This document shows, piece after piece, positions 36,137 through 43,720 of a DNA stretch of 64,000 nucleotides. The translations under genes were made by a program, and so were the position numbers. The stretch's first letter is position 1, and each line of letters begins with the position of its first letter. Origin of the DNA: Burkholderiales bacterium (lineage in GTDB: Bacteria; Pseudomonadota; Gammaproteobacteria; Burkholderiales; SG8-41); NCBI GenBank assembly GCA_019744975.1, contig JAIETP010000027.1:1-64000 (forward strand), written 5' to 3'. The notes below the pieces were generated by a model that made no database searches, was not told where the DNA came from, and worked only from the letters and a program-made list of their open reading frames with translations.

Positions 36137-39024
36137 TTGTAATCCCCCTTGCCGGCCACAAACGCCTGCCACAGCTTTCTCACTGTGCTGGTTCCGGGTG
36201 CAGCCGGCACCGGCGCAAACTGCGGCGAAGTTTCCGCCGGTTCATCGGCAGCAGCTTTGCGGATGCGCACGCGCACGTCATACCAGCCCGCCTGTCCGGT
36301 CACCGGATCGGAGTTGGACATGCGCCGGCCACCGGCCGCCGGCAGTTCATCGGCAATCACATGGTTCAGCAAAAAGCCGCGCTGCGCTTCGTTGGCGTCC
36401 GGCGCGAGATGCCATGCGCCCTGTACTTTACCTATGGCGTTCCAGGTCCACACGGTGCCGGGCTCCACCGCCTCGCTGACCCGGCACATGCAGCGCACAC
36501 GGCCATGCATCGATTCGACCCAGATCCAGTCGTCGTCGGCGACACCGTAAGAACTTGCCGTTTTTCCGTTTATAAACAAATAGTTATGCGAATGTATCTG
36601 GCGCAGCCAGGCATTCTGCGAATCCCAGGAGTGGTACATGGCCATCGGGCGCTGGGTGATCGCCGCCAGTGGATACTGCGTGGTATCGGTCGCCTGCACT
36701 TCCAGCGGCGCGTAATAAAACGGCAGAGGATCGCAATACATCGCAATACGCTCGCGCAACTGCGCCGGCGGACGCCGCACGGATTCGCCGCGCCCCTCGG
36801 CCGCCATGCGGAATTTCTGCAGCACCTCGGAATAGATCTGGATCACCACGGGATCGGTGTAACGGCGCAAGCGCGTGCGCTGCGCCCACTCGTGGTAGCC
36901 CTGGTTCCAGTTGCGCATGTACTGGTACGAACGCGGCAGACGCTGGTGAAACACGCAGTTGTTCTTTTCGTACATCTCCCACTGTTTCGGGTTGGGCTCG
37001 CCGACCATGGTTTTTTCGCCGCCGCGCCCGCGCCAGCCGGCGAGGAAACCGATGCCCGAGCCGGGCTCGGTTTCGTAATTGACGATGAAATCCGGGTAAT
37101 CGCGGTATTTGCGCGCACCGTCCGCGGTGACAAAGGCCGGAAACTTCAGCCTGGAGGCGAGTTCGATCAGCACTTCCTGGAACGGTTTGCATTCACCCTT
37201 CGGCGGCACCACCGGGATGCGCACCGAGTCCGCCGGTCCGTCGAATTCCGAGATCGGCCGGTCGAGCATGGACATCACGTCGTGGCGTTCGAGATAGGTG
37301 GTGTCCGGCAATACGAGATCGGCGAATGCGGTCATCTCCGACTGGAAGGCATCACAGACGATCAGGAAGGGAATTTTGTATTCACCGTTCGCATCGCGAT
37401 CGTTGAGCATCTTGCGCACCTCGACGGTGTTCATCGACGAGTTCCACGCCATATTGGCCATGAAAATCATCAGCGTGTCGATGCGGTACGGGTCGCCGCG
37501 CCAGGCATTGGTGATCACGTTATGCATCATGCCGTGCACGGCCAGCGGGTACTCCCAGGAAAAGGCCTTGTCGATGCGCACCGGCCCGCCGTCGGCATCA
37601 ACAAACAGATCATCAGGCCCCGCCGGCCAGCCCAGCGCCAGCCCGGCGAGGGGCGTATCAGGCTTCACCGCTTCCGGCCCTTTCGGCGGTTTGGCGACAG
37701 GAGGGATCGCCCGCGGGAACGGCGCCTTGTGGCGAAAACCGCCGGGGCGGTCGATGGTGCCGAGCACCGACATCAGGATCGCCAGCGAACGCACCGTATG
37801 AAAACCGTTGGAATGCGCAGCGAGGCCGCGCATCGCATGGAAAGCCACCGGATTGCCGGTGACGGTGTTGTGTTCCTGCCCCCAGGAATCGGTCCAGGCA
37901 ATCGGCAATTCGATTTTCTGATCGCGTGCGGTGATGCCCATTTCATGCGCCAGCCGGCGGATGCGCGCCGCCGGAATGCCGGTAATACCCTCCGCCCACT
38001 CGGGCGTGTATTTCTTGACCCGCTCCAGCAACAGCTGGAAGGCAGGCTTGACCGGAGTGCCGTCCTGAAGACGATAGTCGCCGAGCAGTGCCGGATCCGC
38101 ACCGGGGCTGTGGTTGGGCACTGCGCGCCCGGTATGGCGATCCCACCATAACTGGTCATGGCGATGATCGGGGTTGTCGCCCTTCGGCACTCCACCCGAG
38201 CGCACCGACGTGCCCTGCTGCGCGCTCGCCGGATCCATGTTGATCAGGTAGCCGGAATTGGTGTAACGCGCGAGAAAATCGCGGTCATACAGTCCGGTAT
38301 TGATGATCTCGTGCGTCAGCGCGAGCAGCAGCGCGCCGTCGGTACCGGGACGGATAGGCACCCACTCGTCGGCAATCGCCGAATAACCGGTGCGCACCGG
38401 ATTGACTGAAATAAAGCGCCCGCCGCGGCGCTTGAATTTCGAAATGGCGATTTTCAGTGGATTGGAGTGATGATCCTCCGCGGTGCCGATCATCACGAAC
38501 AATTTGGCGCGCTCGAGATCGGGCCCGCCGAATTCCCAGAAACTGCCGCCGATGGTGTAGATCATGCCGGCTGCCATGTTCACTGAACAAAAGCCGCCGT
38601 GCGCCGCGTAGTTCGGCGTGCCGAACTGGCGCGCGAACATGCCGGTCAGCGCCTGCATCTGGTCGCGCCCGGTGAACAGCGCGAATTTTTTCGGGTCGGT
38701 GGCGCGGATTTTGCGCAGGCGCTCTTCCATCAGACTGAAGGCTTCGTCCCAGCTGACCGGCTCAAACTCGCCGGCACCGCGTTCCGAGCCGGCCTTGCGC
38801 CGCAGCGGCTGCGTCAAACGCGCCGGCGAATACTGTTTCATGATGCCGGATGCGCCCTTGGCACAGATCACGCCCTGATTCAGCGGATGTTCAGGATTGC
38901 CCTCGATGTAACGCACCTCGCCGTTTTTCAAGTGCACCCGGATGCCGCAGCGGCAGGCGCACATGTAACAGGTGGTGTTTCTGGTTTCGACCTGGTCCGG
39001 CGTCGGCTGCAGGCGGGCGTTCAT
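36133..39024 (-). CDS. soeA: Molybdopterin subunit of cytoplasmic sulfite dehydrogenase (SoeA-like)
   Basis: A 963-residue DMSO-reductase-family enzyme that would oxidise sulfite to sulfate. The N-terminal CYMCACRCGIRVHLKNGEVRYIEGNP with a later CAKG provides the [4Fe-4S] site, and AHGGFCSVNMAAGM carries the likely Mo-ligand Cys. No Tat signal precedes these, so the complex faces the cytoplasm, as in SoeABC and unlike periplasmic SorAB or Psr/Phs enzymes. The length is close to Allochromatium SoeA. It could instead be a related thiosulfate, tetrathionate or arsenate enzyme. First of a five-gene run. Confidence 0.82.
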   Translation of the reverse strand: MNARLQPTPDQVETRNTTCYMCACRCGIRVHLKNGEVRYIEGNPEHPLNQGVICAKGASGIMKQYSPARLTQPLRRKAGSERGAGEFEPVSWDEAFSLMEERLRKIRATDPKKFALFTGRDQMQALTGMFARQFGTPNYAAHGGFCSVNMAAGMIYTIGGSFWEFGGPDLERAKLFVMIGTAEDHHSNPLKIAISKFKRRGGRFISVNPVRTGYSAIADEWVPIRPGTDGALLLALTHEIINTGLYDRDFLARYTNSGYLINMDPASAQQGTSVRSGGVPKGDNPDHRHDQLWWDRHTGRAVPNHSPGADPALLGDYRLQDGTPVKPAFQLLLERVKKYTPEWAEGITGIPAARIRRLAHEMGITARDQKIELPIAWTDSWGQEHNTVTGNPVAFHAMRGLAAHSNGFHTVRSLAILMSVLGTIDRPGGFRHKAPFPRAIPPVAKPPKGPEAVKPDTPLAGLALGWPAGPDDLFVDADGGPVRIDKAFSWEYPLAVHGMMHNVITNAWRGDPYRIDTLMIFMANMAWNSSMNTVEVRKMLNDRDANGEYKIPFLIVCDAFQSEMTAFADLVLPDTTYLERHDVMSMLDRPISEFDGPADSVRIPVVPPKGECKPFQEVLIELASRLKFPAFVTADGARKYRDYPDFIVNYETEPGSGIGFLAGWRGRGGEKTMVGEPNPKQWEMYEKNNCVFHQRLPRSYQYMRNWNQGYHEWAQRTRLRRYTDPVVIQIYSEVLQKFRMAAEGRGESVRRPPAQLRERIAMYCDPLPFYYAPLEVQATDTTQYPLAAITQRPMAMYHSWDSQNAWLRQIHSHNYLFINGKTASSYGVADDDWIWVESMHGRVRCMCRVSEAVEPGTVWTWNAIGKVQGAWHLAPDANEAQRGFLLNHVIADELPAAGGRRMSNSDPVTGQAGWYDVRVRIRKAAADEPAETSPQFAPVPAAPGTSTVRKLWQAFVAGKGDYK

Positions 39025-39127
39025 GGGGGGGGTTGATTCTGCTCGAAAAACGAAGTGCCCATTCTAGGCGCACAGCCCGGCCCGCTGTTTCGAAATTACT
39101 TATGCGGCCATTAAAGCCGCCCCGCCT

Positions 39128-39712
39128 TCAGACCTTCTGGTCCATCCACTTGCTGACCTCCGGCATGGTCCAGTTCTGCAGGCCTGCGAGCAGCCGCTGT
39201 GGATCGCTTTCCACCACGACCATGCCGCGATGTTCAGCACGGATGAAGCGCTCGGCCACCGCATGGTCGAGAAAGCCGACCAGACGGTCATAAAAACCGG
39301 CGACATTGAGCAGGCCGCAGGCTTTACGGTGCACACCCAGCTGGGTCAGGGTCAGCACCTCGAAAGTTTCATCCAGCGTGCCCATGCCTCCCGGCAATAC
39401 GATGAAGGCGTCGGACAATTGGGTCATCATCACCTTGCGCTCGTGCATCGACTCGACCACGTGTAACTCGCTGAGTCCCTTGTGCACGACTTCGTGTTCC
39501 AGCAATCGGCGCGGTGTAATACCAACCACATACGCTTTTGCCGCGATCGCCGCTTCCGCCACCACCCCCATCAGGCCGACCTTGCCGCCGCCGAAGATGA
39601 TTTTGATACCGGCTGCCGCCAGCGAACGTACCAGCGCGCGCGTGGTTTCGGCATAGATTGGATTGCCCCCTGTGTTGGAACCGCAGAAAATGCAGACACT
39701 CTTGATGGACAT
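39128..39712 (-). CDS. LOG family protein (TIGR00730 Rossmann)
   Basis: A 194-residue cytokinin riboside 5'-monophosphate phosphoribohydrolase-like (LOG) protein. Motifs are VCIFCGSNTGGNP at the N-terminus, IIFGGGKVGLMG, and the signature PGGMGTLDE. I start at ATG 39712; upstream open codons run through a direct repeat and lack conservation. It lies 103 nt beyond the start of soeA on the same strand, so it could share a transcript, but function suggests an independent nucleotide salvage or housekeeping role. Confidence 0.85.
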   Translation of the reverse strand: MSIKSVCIFCGSNTGGNPIYAETTRALVRSLAAAGIKIIFGGGKVGLMGVVAEAAIAAKAYVVGITPRRLLEHEVVHKGLSELHVVESMHERKVMMTQLSDAFIVLPGGMGTLDETFEVLTLTQLGVHRKACGLLNVAGFYDRLVGFLDHAVAERFIRAEHRGMVVVESDPQRLLAGLQNWTMPEVSKWMDQKV

Positions 39713-39732
39713 GTGAATTCTTGAACCCTGTA

Positions 39733-39778
39733 TTTTGGCCATGCATTTTGACAATGAGTTTTGACCATGCATTTTGAC
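39733..39778. repeat. Direct repeat upstream of the LOG gene
   Basis: Two 20-bp copies at 39733-39752 and 39759-39778, TTTTG(G/A)CCATGCATTTTGAC, 19 of 20 identical, with a period of 26. They contain palindromic ATGCAT and lie in the promoter region of the LOG gene. Could be paired operator sites. Confidence 0.65.
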
Positions 39779-39888
39779 TAGGAACTGCCGGTGGTCGATT
39801 TTAGACGATAGGCATTTTTCTGCACGCCTAACCCCATTCCTGAACACCGCACGTTTATACCGCCTGACCGACTTTTAAAGGAAGCGCC

Positions 39889-41415
39889 ATGAAACCCTTA
39901 ACCATCTCCTCCATCTCCATGATCAGCGCTGCCGTCCTCGCCGCGCTGCCCCAGATCACCATTGCTCAGACCAGCACCGGCGGCAACGCCCTCACCATCT
40001 ACAGCAGCGCGCGTCCCGGTGCCGTGCCACCCGAGTTGTATCGCAGCGGCGGCAACGGTCAGGCGGTGCCCGGATATGCCGTGGTGCGCCAGCAGCGCGA
40101 CCTCTCCTTCAATCGCGGCCGCAATACCGTGCGTTTTACCGATGTCGCGGCACTGATCGACTCGACCACGGTCAGCTTCCAGTCGCTGACCGACCCGACA
40201 GGCACCAGCGTCATCGAACAGAATTTCCAGTTCGACCTGGTCAGTGTGCAGAAAATGATGGAAAAATACATCGACCGCCGCATCAGCGTAGACCAGGTGC
40301 GCGGCAACAGCACCGAATCCTTCAGCGGCACCCTGCTGTCGACCAGCGACAGCGGGCTGGTACTGAAACGCGATGACGGCGGCATCCAGACCCTGCCCCA
40401 CAACGCGGGCGTGCGCCTGCCCGAACTGCCCGGCGGCCTGATCACCAAACCGGCGCTGGTGTGGGACGTCAATGCCAACCGCGCCGGAACCCACAATACC
40501 CAGGTGTCGTACCAGACCACCGGCATCACCTGGTGGACCGACTACAACGTGACGCACCAGGAAGGCACCAACGCCAACAGCTGCAAACTCGACGTCGCCG
40601 CCTGGGTCAGCATCATCAACCAGTCCGGCGCCAGTTATCCAGATGCCAAACTGAAACTCGTCGCCGGCGACGTGCAACGCGCACAACCGCAGGGCCGTGT
40701 CTACGCAGCCCCCCAACGCGCCGTTATGGCCAGCGAAATGAGCGCCAAGGGTTTCGAGGAAAAGGAATTCTTCGAATACCACCTCTACACCCTGGGCCGC
40801 CCGACCACCCTGCCCGACAACTCAACCAAACAGATCGAACTGTTCCCGGCCGTGCGCGCCGTGCCCTGCGAAAAAAACCTGGTCTACACCGGCGCCGCCG
40901 GCATACGCCCCTACGGCAGCCCCGCCACTGACCGCAACTACGGCGTGCAAAGCAATAAAAAAGTCGACGTCTACCTGAGCTTCAAAAATGCCAAGGAACA
41001 GAACATGGGCATGCCCCTGCCCGCAGGACGCATCCGCGTGTCCAAACTCGACGAGACCGACAAAACCCTGGAATTCATCGGCGAAGACGTCATCGACCAC
41101 ACCCCGCGCAATGAACAACTGCTGATCAAACTCGGCTCCGCCTTCGACGTTGTCGGCGAACGTCGCCAGGTCAATTTCACGGTCGACACCTCACGCAAAA
41201 CCATGACCGAGGAAATCGAAGTCAAGCTGCGCAACCAGAAAAAGGAAGCGGTGACGGTGATAGTCAAGGAGAACCTTTACCGCTGGAGCAATTGGCAGAT
41301 TACGACCAGGAGTCATGACTATCGTAAGGATGATGCGCGGACGGTGACGTTTCCGGTGAAGATTGCGGCTGAGGCGGAGGCTGCGTTACGGTACAGTGTG
41401 ACTTACACGTGGTAA
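39889..41415 (+). CDS. Secreted DUF4139-type protein
   Basis: A 508-residue exported protein with an N-terminal signal peptide (residues 1-27, ending PQITIAQ). The C-terminal two thirds match the DUF4139 type, with NTQVSYQTTGITWWTDYNVT and KKVDVYLSFKNAKEQNMGMPLPAGRIRV, rich in beta strands. It may be an envelope or adhesin-like protein, but no function is established. Divergent from the LOG gene. Codon choice near the 3' end drifts from GC-rich to AT-richer codons. Confidence 0.7.
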   Translation: MKPLTISSISMISAAVLAALPQITIAQTSTGGNALTIYSSARPGAVPPELYRSGGNGQAVPGYAVVRQQRDLSFNRGRNTVRFTDVAALIDSTTVSFQSLTDPTGTSVIEQNFQFDLVSVQKMMEKYIDRRISVDQVRGNSTESFSGTLLSTSDSGLVLKRDDGGIQTLPHNAGVRLPELPGGLITKPALVWDVNANRAGTHNTQVSYQTTGITWWTDYNVTHQEGTNANSCKLDVAAWVSIINQSGASYPDAKLKLVAGDVQRAQPQGRVYAAPQRAVMASEMSAKGFEEKEFFEYHLYTLGRPTTLPDNSTKQIELFPAVRAVPCEKNLVYTGAAGIRPYGSPATDRNYGVQSNKKVDVYLSFKNAKEQNMGMPLPAGRIRVSKLDETDKTLEFIGEDVIDHTPRNEQLLIKLGSAFDVVGERRQVNFTVDTSRKTMTEEIEVKLRNQKKEAVTVIVKENLYRWSNWQITTRSHDYRKDDARTVTFPVKIAAEAEAALRYSVTYTW

Positions 41416-41464
41416 GGTAAGTGCCGGACAAACACCGGCCATAAAACAATCACAGGGACCAACG

Positions 41465-41704
41465 TTGAGCCCGACCATCTTCCGCGAAGACGGATTCCGG
41501 TTCTTTTTCTTCTCCCGGGAGGAAACACGGCTGCACGTCCACGTCCACCATGCCGATGGTGAGGCCAAATTCTGGCTTGAGCCCGCCATTGAACTGGCGC
41601 AGAATCATGGCCTGAACGACCGGCAGTTACGATCCGCTGAAACACTGATCCGGAGACATGAACATGACATCCGCTCTGCATGGCGCAAGCATTTCGGACG
41701 TTGA
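41465..41704 (+). CDS. DUF4160 protein
   Basis: A 79-residue protein of the DUF4160 type (SPTIFREDGFRFFFFSREE, LHVHVHHADGEAKFWLEP). I read the start as TTG at 41465. The family typically pairs with DUF2442, here overlapping by 47 bp. Toxin-antitoxin or DNA-linked roles have been suggested for such pairs but are not established. It starts the accessory stretch with lower GC than its surroundings. Confidence 0.7.
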   Translation: MSPTIFREDGFRFFFFSREETRLHVHVHHADGEAKFWLEPAIELAQNHGLNDRQLRSAETLIRRHEHDIRSAWRKHFGR

Positions 41705-41933
41705 AGTCACCAACGTCTCGACCCACGGCTTCTGGCTGATGCTGGATGCAGAGGAACTGTTCGTTCCCTTTGCCGAGTTTCCGTGGTTCAAAGAGGCGCC
41801 GATTGCGAAGCTCACGCGTGTCGAGCGCCCGCAACCCCATCATCTCTATTGGCCCGATCTTGATGTCGACTTGGCCGTCGAATCCCTCCGGCATCCTGAA
41901 AGGTTTCCGCTGAAGGCTAAGCCTCTCTCGTAA
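41658..41933 (+). CDS. DUF2442 protein
   Basis: A 91-residue DUF2442 protein: ISDVEVTNVSTHGFWLMLDAEELFVPFAEFPWF is the conserved core. It overlaps the DUF4160 gene by 47 bp on the same strand, so the two are coexpressed and perhaps act together. The start may be the ATG at 41658 or at 41664. Confidence 0.75.
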   Translation: MNMTSALHGASISDVEVTNVSTHGFWLMLDAEELFVPFAEFPWFKEAPIAKLTRVERPQPHHLYWPDLDVDLAVESLRHPERFPLKAKPLS

Positions 41934-42055
41934 TTTCTGGTCGGCATTCGGTGAGTCACATCGCTGCGCAATCGATTTATATTTGAACAGCCGTGGATGC
42001 GTGACTCACGGCACAGACCACGCACTATCCAGGTGCAGAATGTCAACTATTATTC

Positions 42056-42062
42056 GTTAGGT
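42056..42062 (+). other. Integron-type core site GTTAGGT opening cassette 1
   Basis: GTTAGGT fits the GTTRRRY core recognised by integron integrases. Its exact complement ACCTAAC lies at the 3' end of the same gene unit (42937-42943), as required for a cassette whose own ends form one attC site when circular. The gene starts 6 nt later. Confidence 0.55.
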
Positions 42063-42068
42063 TGCTCG

Positions 42069-42629
42069 ATGAGAGTGGCGCCGCTGAAGTGCATGTTCGA
42101 CACAAGGGCCTTTAACCTTATCTTGGACGGACCCTTTCCGATCGACAACCTGAAGGATCTGGTGATCGCATTTGCCACTCACATCCAGCGCGACGAGATC
42201 ACCAACACCAAAAACCTCGAACGGAAATCAGCTCTATTACGGGTTTTCAAGGAGATCGTCTCTGAGTCAGTGCCGACAGACTCCTTAGTGCTCGGGGTGT
42301 CCCGCCTAGGCGAAGCTCGCTTAGGTGGTGAGCGTATCGTTCCAACGAAGTCCGCGGTTTGGTGTGTCTCGCGCTGGGGCAAAGCGAAGTGGACCGCGAA
42401 TGACAATCTCTATACCCCGATCAAGGCGGACTTGGACAAGCTGAATAAAAGCAAGAGCAATAACATGCAGGACGCACTTATTGCGGAAACCTCAATAAAA
42501 GGTGGCTATGTCCTGGTAACGGACGACACGCATCTGATTGAAGTTACGAAGCGGTATGGAGGTAGGTGCATTTCGCTCGAGGAGCTTTTGGCTGAGGGAA
42601 AGGGGAAACCATGGAAAATCTCTTCATAG
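42069..42629 (+). CDS. PIN-like domain protein in cassette 1
   Basis: A 186-residue protein starting at ATG 42069. A short acidic N-terminal motif FDTRAFNLILDG and the C-terminal MQDALIAETSIKGGYVLVTDDTHLIEV resemble a PIN-type nuclease fold with scattered Asp residues. The match is by pattern only. Lower GC than the core genome fits horizontal transfer. The upstream context (cassette ends) suggests it is carried as a gene cassette. The next gene overlaps it by 19 bp. Confidence 0.5.
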   Translation: MRVAPLKCMFDTRAFNLILDGPFPIDNLKDLVIAFATHIQRDEITNTKNLERKSALLRVFKEIVSESVPTDSLVLGVSRLGEARLGGERIVPTKSAVWCVSRWGKAKWTANDNLYTPIKADLDKLNKSKSNNMQDALIAETSIKGGYVLVTDDTHLIEVTKRYGGRCISLEELLAEGKGKPWKISS

Positions 42630-42949
42630 CGTTCCTGGGGCTGGCCGCTTTTAACGTCGCCACGAGTCTTGTTTCTTTCGCCGTGGCATTCACAACCAGA
42701 AGGAAGCGTTATCCCATCACTTGGCTGCGCGCTGGTGCCGTGCTCGTCGGCGGTTGGGTAATAGGATCAATCATTGTCTTCACCGTGCATGTATTAAGCA
42801 CCTTCGGCGGATTCATCATCGAAGACAAAGCTCCCTTAGAAACGATTGTGTCGTTGGGCGTGCTTCTGCCGACCATGTTTTTCCTGCTCGATTTCTCAAG
42901 GCCCAAAGAACAAGAACGCACCAATGCGCAAGAGCAACCTAACCCGTAG
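42611..42949 (+). CDS. Small membrane protein in cassette 1
   Basis: A 112-residue product with about three hydrophobic helices (LFIAFLGLAAFNVATSLVSF, GAVLVGGWVIGSIIVFTVHV and ETIVSLGVLLPTMFFLLDF). It overlaps the PIN-like gene by 19 bp and its stop codon falls just past the ACCTAAC core, inside the candidate attC site, as in integron cassettes. No known family. Confidence 0.55.
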   Translation: MENLFIAFLGLAAFNVATSLVSFAVAFTTRRKRYPITWLRAGAVLVGGWVIGSIIVFTVHVLSTFGGFIIEDKAPLETIVSLGVLLPTMFFLLDFSRPKEQERTNAQEQPNP

Positions 42950-43027
42950 CCGCTACGGACGGGCCGCAAGAGCCTGGCTCCATCAACCGCTCGCGGTGGC
43001 GGCTCGCCGCAGAGCACCACGTTATGT
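42937..43027 (+). other. Candidate attC site between cassettes 1 and 2
   Basis: R'' ACCTAAC at 42937-42943 and R' GTTATGT at 43021-43027 pair with one mismatch. Inside, AGCCGCTAC (42948-42956) pairs with GTGGCGGCT (42996-43004) with one wobble, as L''/L' would. Total 91 bp is a normal attC length. Spacers are unequal (4 and 16 nt), which is unusual, so it may be degenerate. Confidence 0.5.
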
Positions 43028-43039
43028 GACAAGGAAAAC

Positions 43040-43387
43040 ATGGCGCTGAATGACCTCGAACGGAAACGGATCGAGAACACCGTCACTGCGTTTGTTCAGA
43101 AGCATCGGCCTGCGCCGCATATCCGACCAGAGTTGGACATAGGTTTCCGCGTCTCAGGTCAAAGCGTCGAGATTTTTGAGATTCGGCCTCGGTGGAAAAA
43201 ACCGAAGGTGAAGATGGAACATCCGATTGCGAAGGCAACCTTTGTCCGGAGCACGGGTCTGTGGAAGATCTTCTGGATGCGCTCCGACCTCAAATGGCAA
43301 GGCTATGAGCCATTACCGGTGGTCGGCTCAATTGAGAAGTTCCTGGCCGCGGTCGAGAAGGACGAGTATGCATGCTTCTGGGGCTAG
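43040..43387 (+). CDS. DUF3024 protein in cassette 2
   Basis: A 115-residue DUF3024 protein (LNDLERKRIENTVTAFVQKHRP, FEIRPRWKKPKVKMEHPIAKATF, WKIFWMRSDLKWQGYEPLP). The family is small and often found in integron cassettes; function unknown. It starts 12 nt after the GTTATGT core and ends 7 nt before ACATAAC (43395-43401), the exact complement, so the gene fills its cassette completely. Confidence 0.7.
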   Translation: MALNDLERKRIENTVTAFVQKHRPAPHIRPELDIGFRVSGQSVEIFEIRPRWKKPKVKMEHPIAKATFVRSTGLWKIFWMRSDLKWQGYEPLPVVGSIEKFLAAVEKDEYACFWG

Positions 43388-43394
43388 CCTTGCC

Positions 43395-43401
43395 ACATAA
43401 C
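43395..43401 (+). other. Integron-type core site ACATAAC closing cassette 2
   Basis: ACATAAC is the exact complement of GTTATGT at 43021-43027, the 5' core of the same unit. No matching GTTRRRY follows within the expected distance; palindromic repeats and the IS110 element occupy that place. Confidence 0.5.
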
Positions 43402-43411
43402 AGAGCTCGTA

Positions 43412-43437
43412 GGCGGAATAGCGCAGTGTATTCCGCC
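43412..43437. repeat. Palindromic element GGCGGAATA...TATTCCGCC
   Basis: A 9-bp perfect inverted repeat with an 8-nt loop, extended by the outer pair CACATA / TATGTG. Elements of this type are dispersed in many betaproteobacterial genomes. Function unknown. Confidence 0.7.
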
Positions 43438-43497
43438 GTATGTGAAGTCAAGAAATGGCGTGCGACTCTGTCACGCGCATGGTGAATAACAACGACC

Positions 43498-43529
43498 GGC
43501 GGATTACGCCGCTGCGCGGCTAATCCGCC
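43498..43529. repeat. Palindromic element GGCGGATTA...TAATCCGCC
   Basis: GGCGGATTA and TAATCCGCC enclose an inner GCCGC-TGC-GCGGC stem, a 14-bp hairpin. It is a close relative of the element 60 bp upstream, with ATT in place of AAT. Such REP-like hairpins are known targets for some IS110-family elements. Confidence 0.7.
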
Positions 43530-43539
43530 CTTGTATTGT

Positions 43540-43720
43540 TCGTCTGACCGATTTACGGTTGGCTTGTAGGCATACAAGCCGGCGATCCGGACCCCGCATC
43601 CGCCCTTGGGTAGAACCCGTAGCGTAGATCGGTGCCGGGTCGCCACTCCATAAATTGAAGATCGAACGGTATCTTGGGCGTGGATACTTCCGCAAGCCCG
43701 CATTGACAAGGTTGATCACT
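43540..43720 (+). ncRNA. Candidate bridge-RNA-like region of the IS110 element
   Basis: The non-coding segment upstream of the transposase contains the perfect 8-bp hairpin at 43561-43580 and further pairings such as CGGTGCCGGGTCGCC. IS110 elements carry a bridge RNA in one non-coding end that directs donor and target recognition. Assignment is by position and structure only; its ends and target-binding loops are not resolved. Confidence 0.3.

Larger units (their letters stand above)
43388..43720. other. 333-bp non-coding region between cassette 2 and the IS110 transposase
   Basis: Holds the ACATAAC core (43395-43401), two palindromes (43412-43437 and 43498-43529), and a perfect hairpin GGCTTGTA-GGCA-TACAAGCC at 43561-43580. 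Downstream lies structured GC-rich sequence up to the transposase start. The part from about 43530 is a plausible left end of the IS with its bridge RNA. No gene is seen. The true IS boundary cannot be fixed from the sequence alone. Confidence 0.5.

Noticed and set aside
36573-36592. Another copy of the AT-rich motif (ACAAATAGTTATG)
   Set aside because: It lies inside soeA coding sequence and encodes conserved residues, so it is probably coincidental.
36361-38151. A 596-codon open frame on the plus strand
   Set aside because: Antisense shadow of soeA caused by GC-rich codon bias.
41423-41439. Terminator after the DUF4139 gene (GCCGG...CCGGC)
   Set aside because: Only a 5-bp stem with no T tract.
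41464-42062. DUF4160/DUF2442 pair as a third integron cassette
   Set aside because: The GTTGAGC core at its 5' end has no complementary GCTCAAC at the 3' side, unlike the two units downstream.
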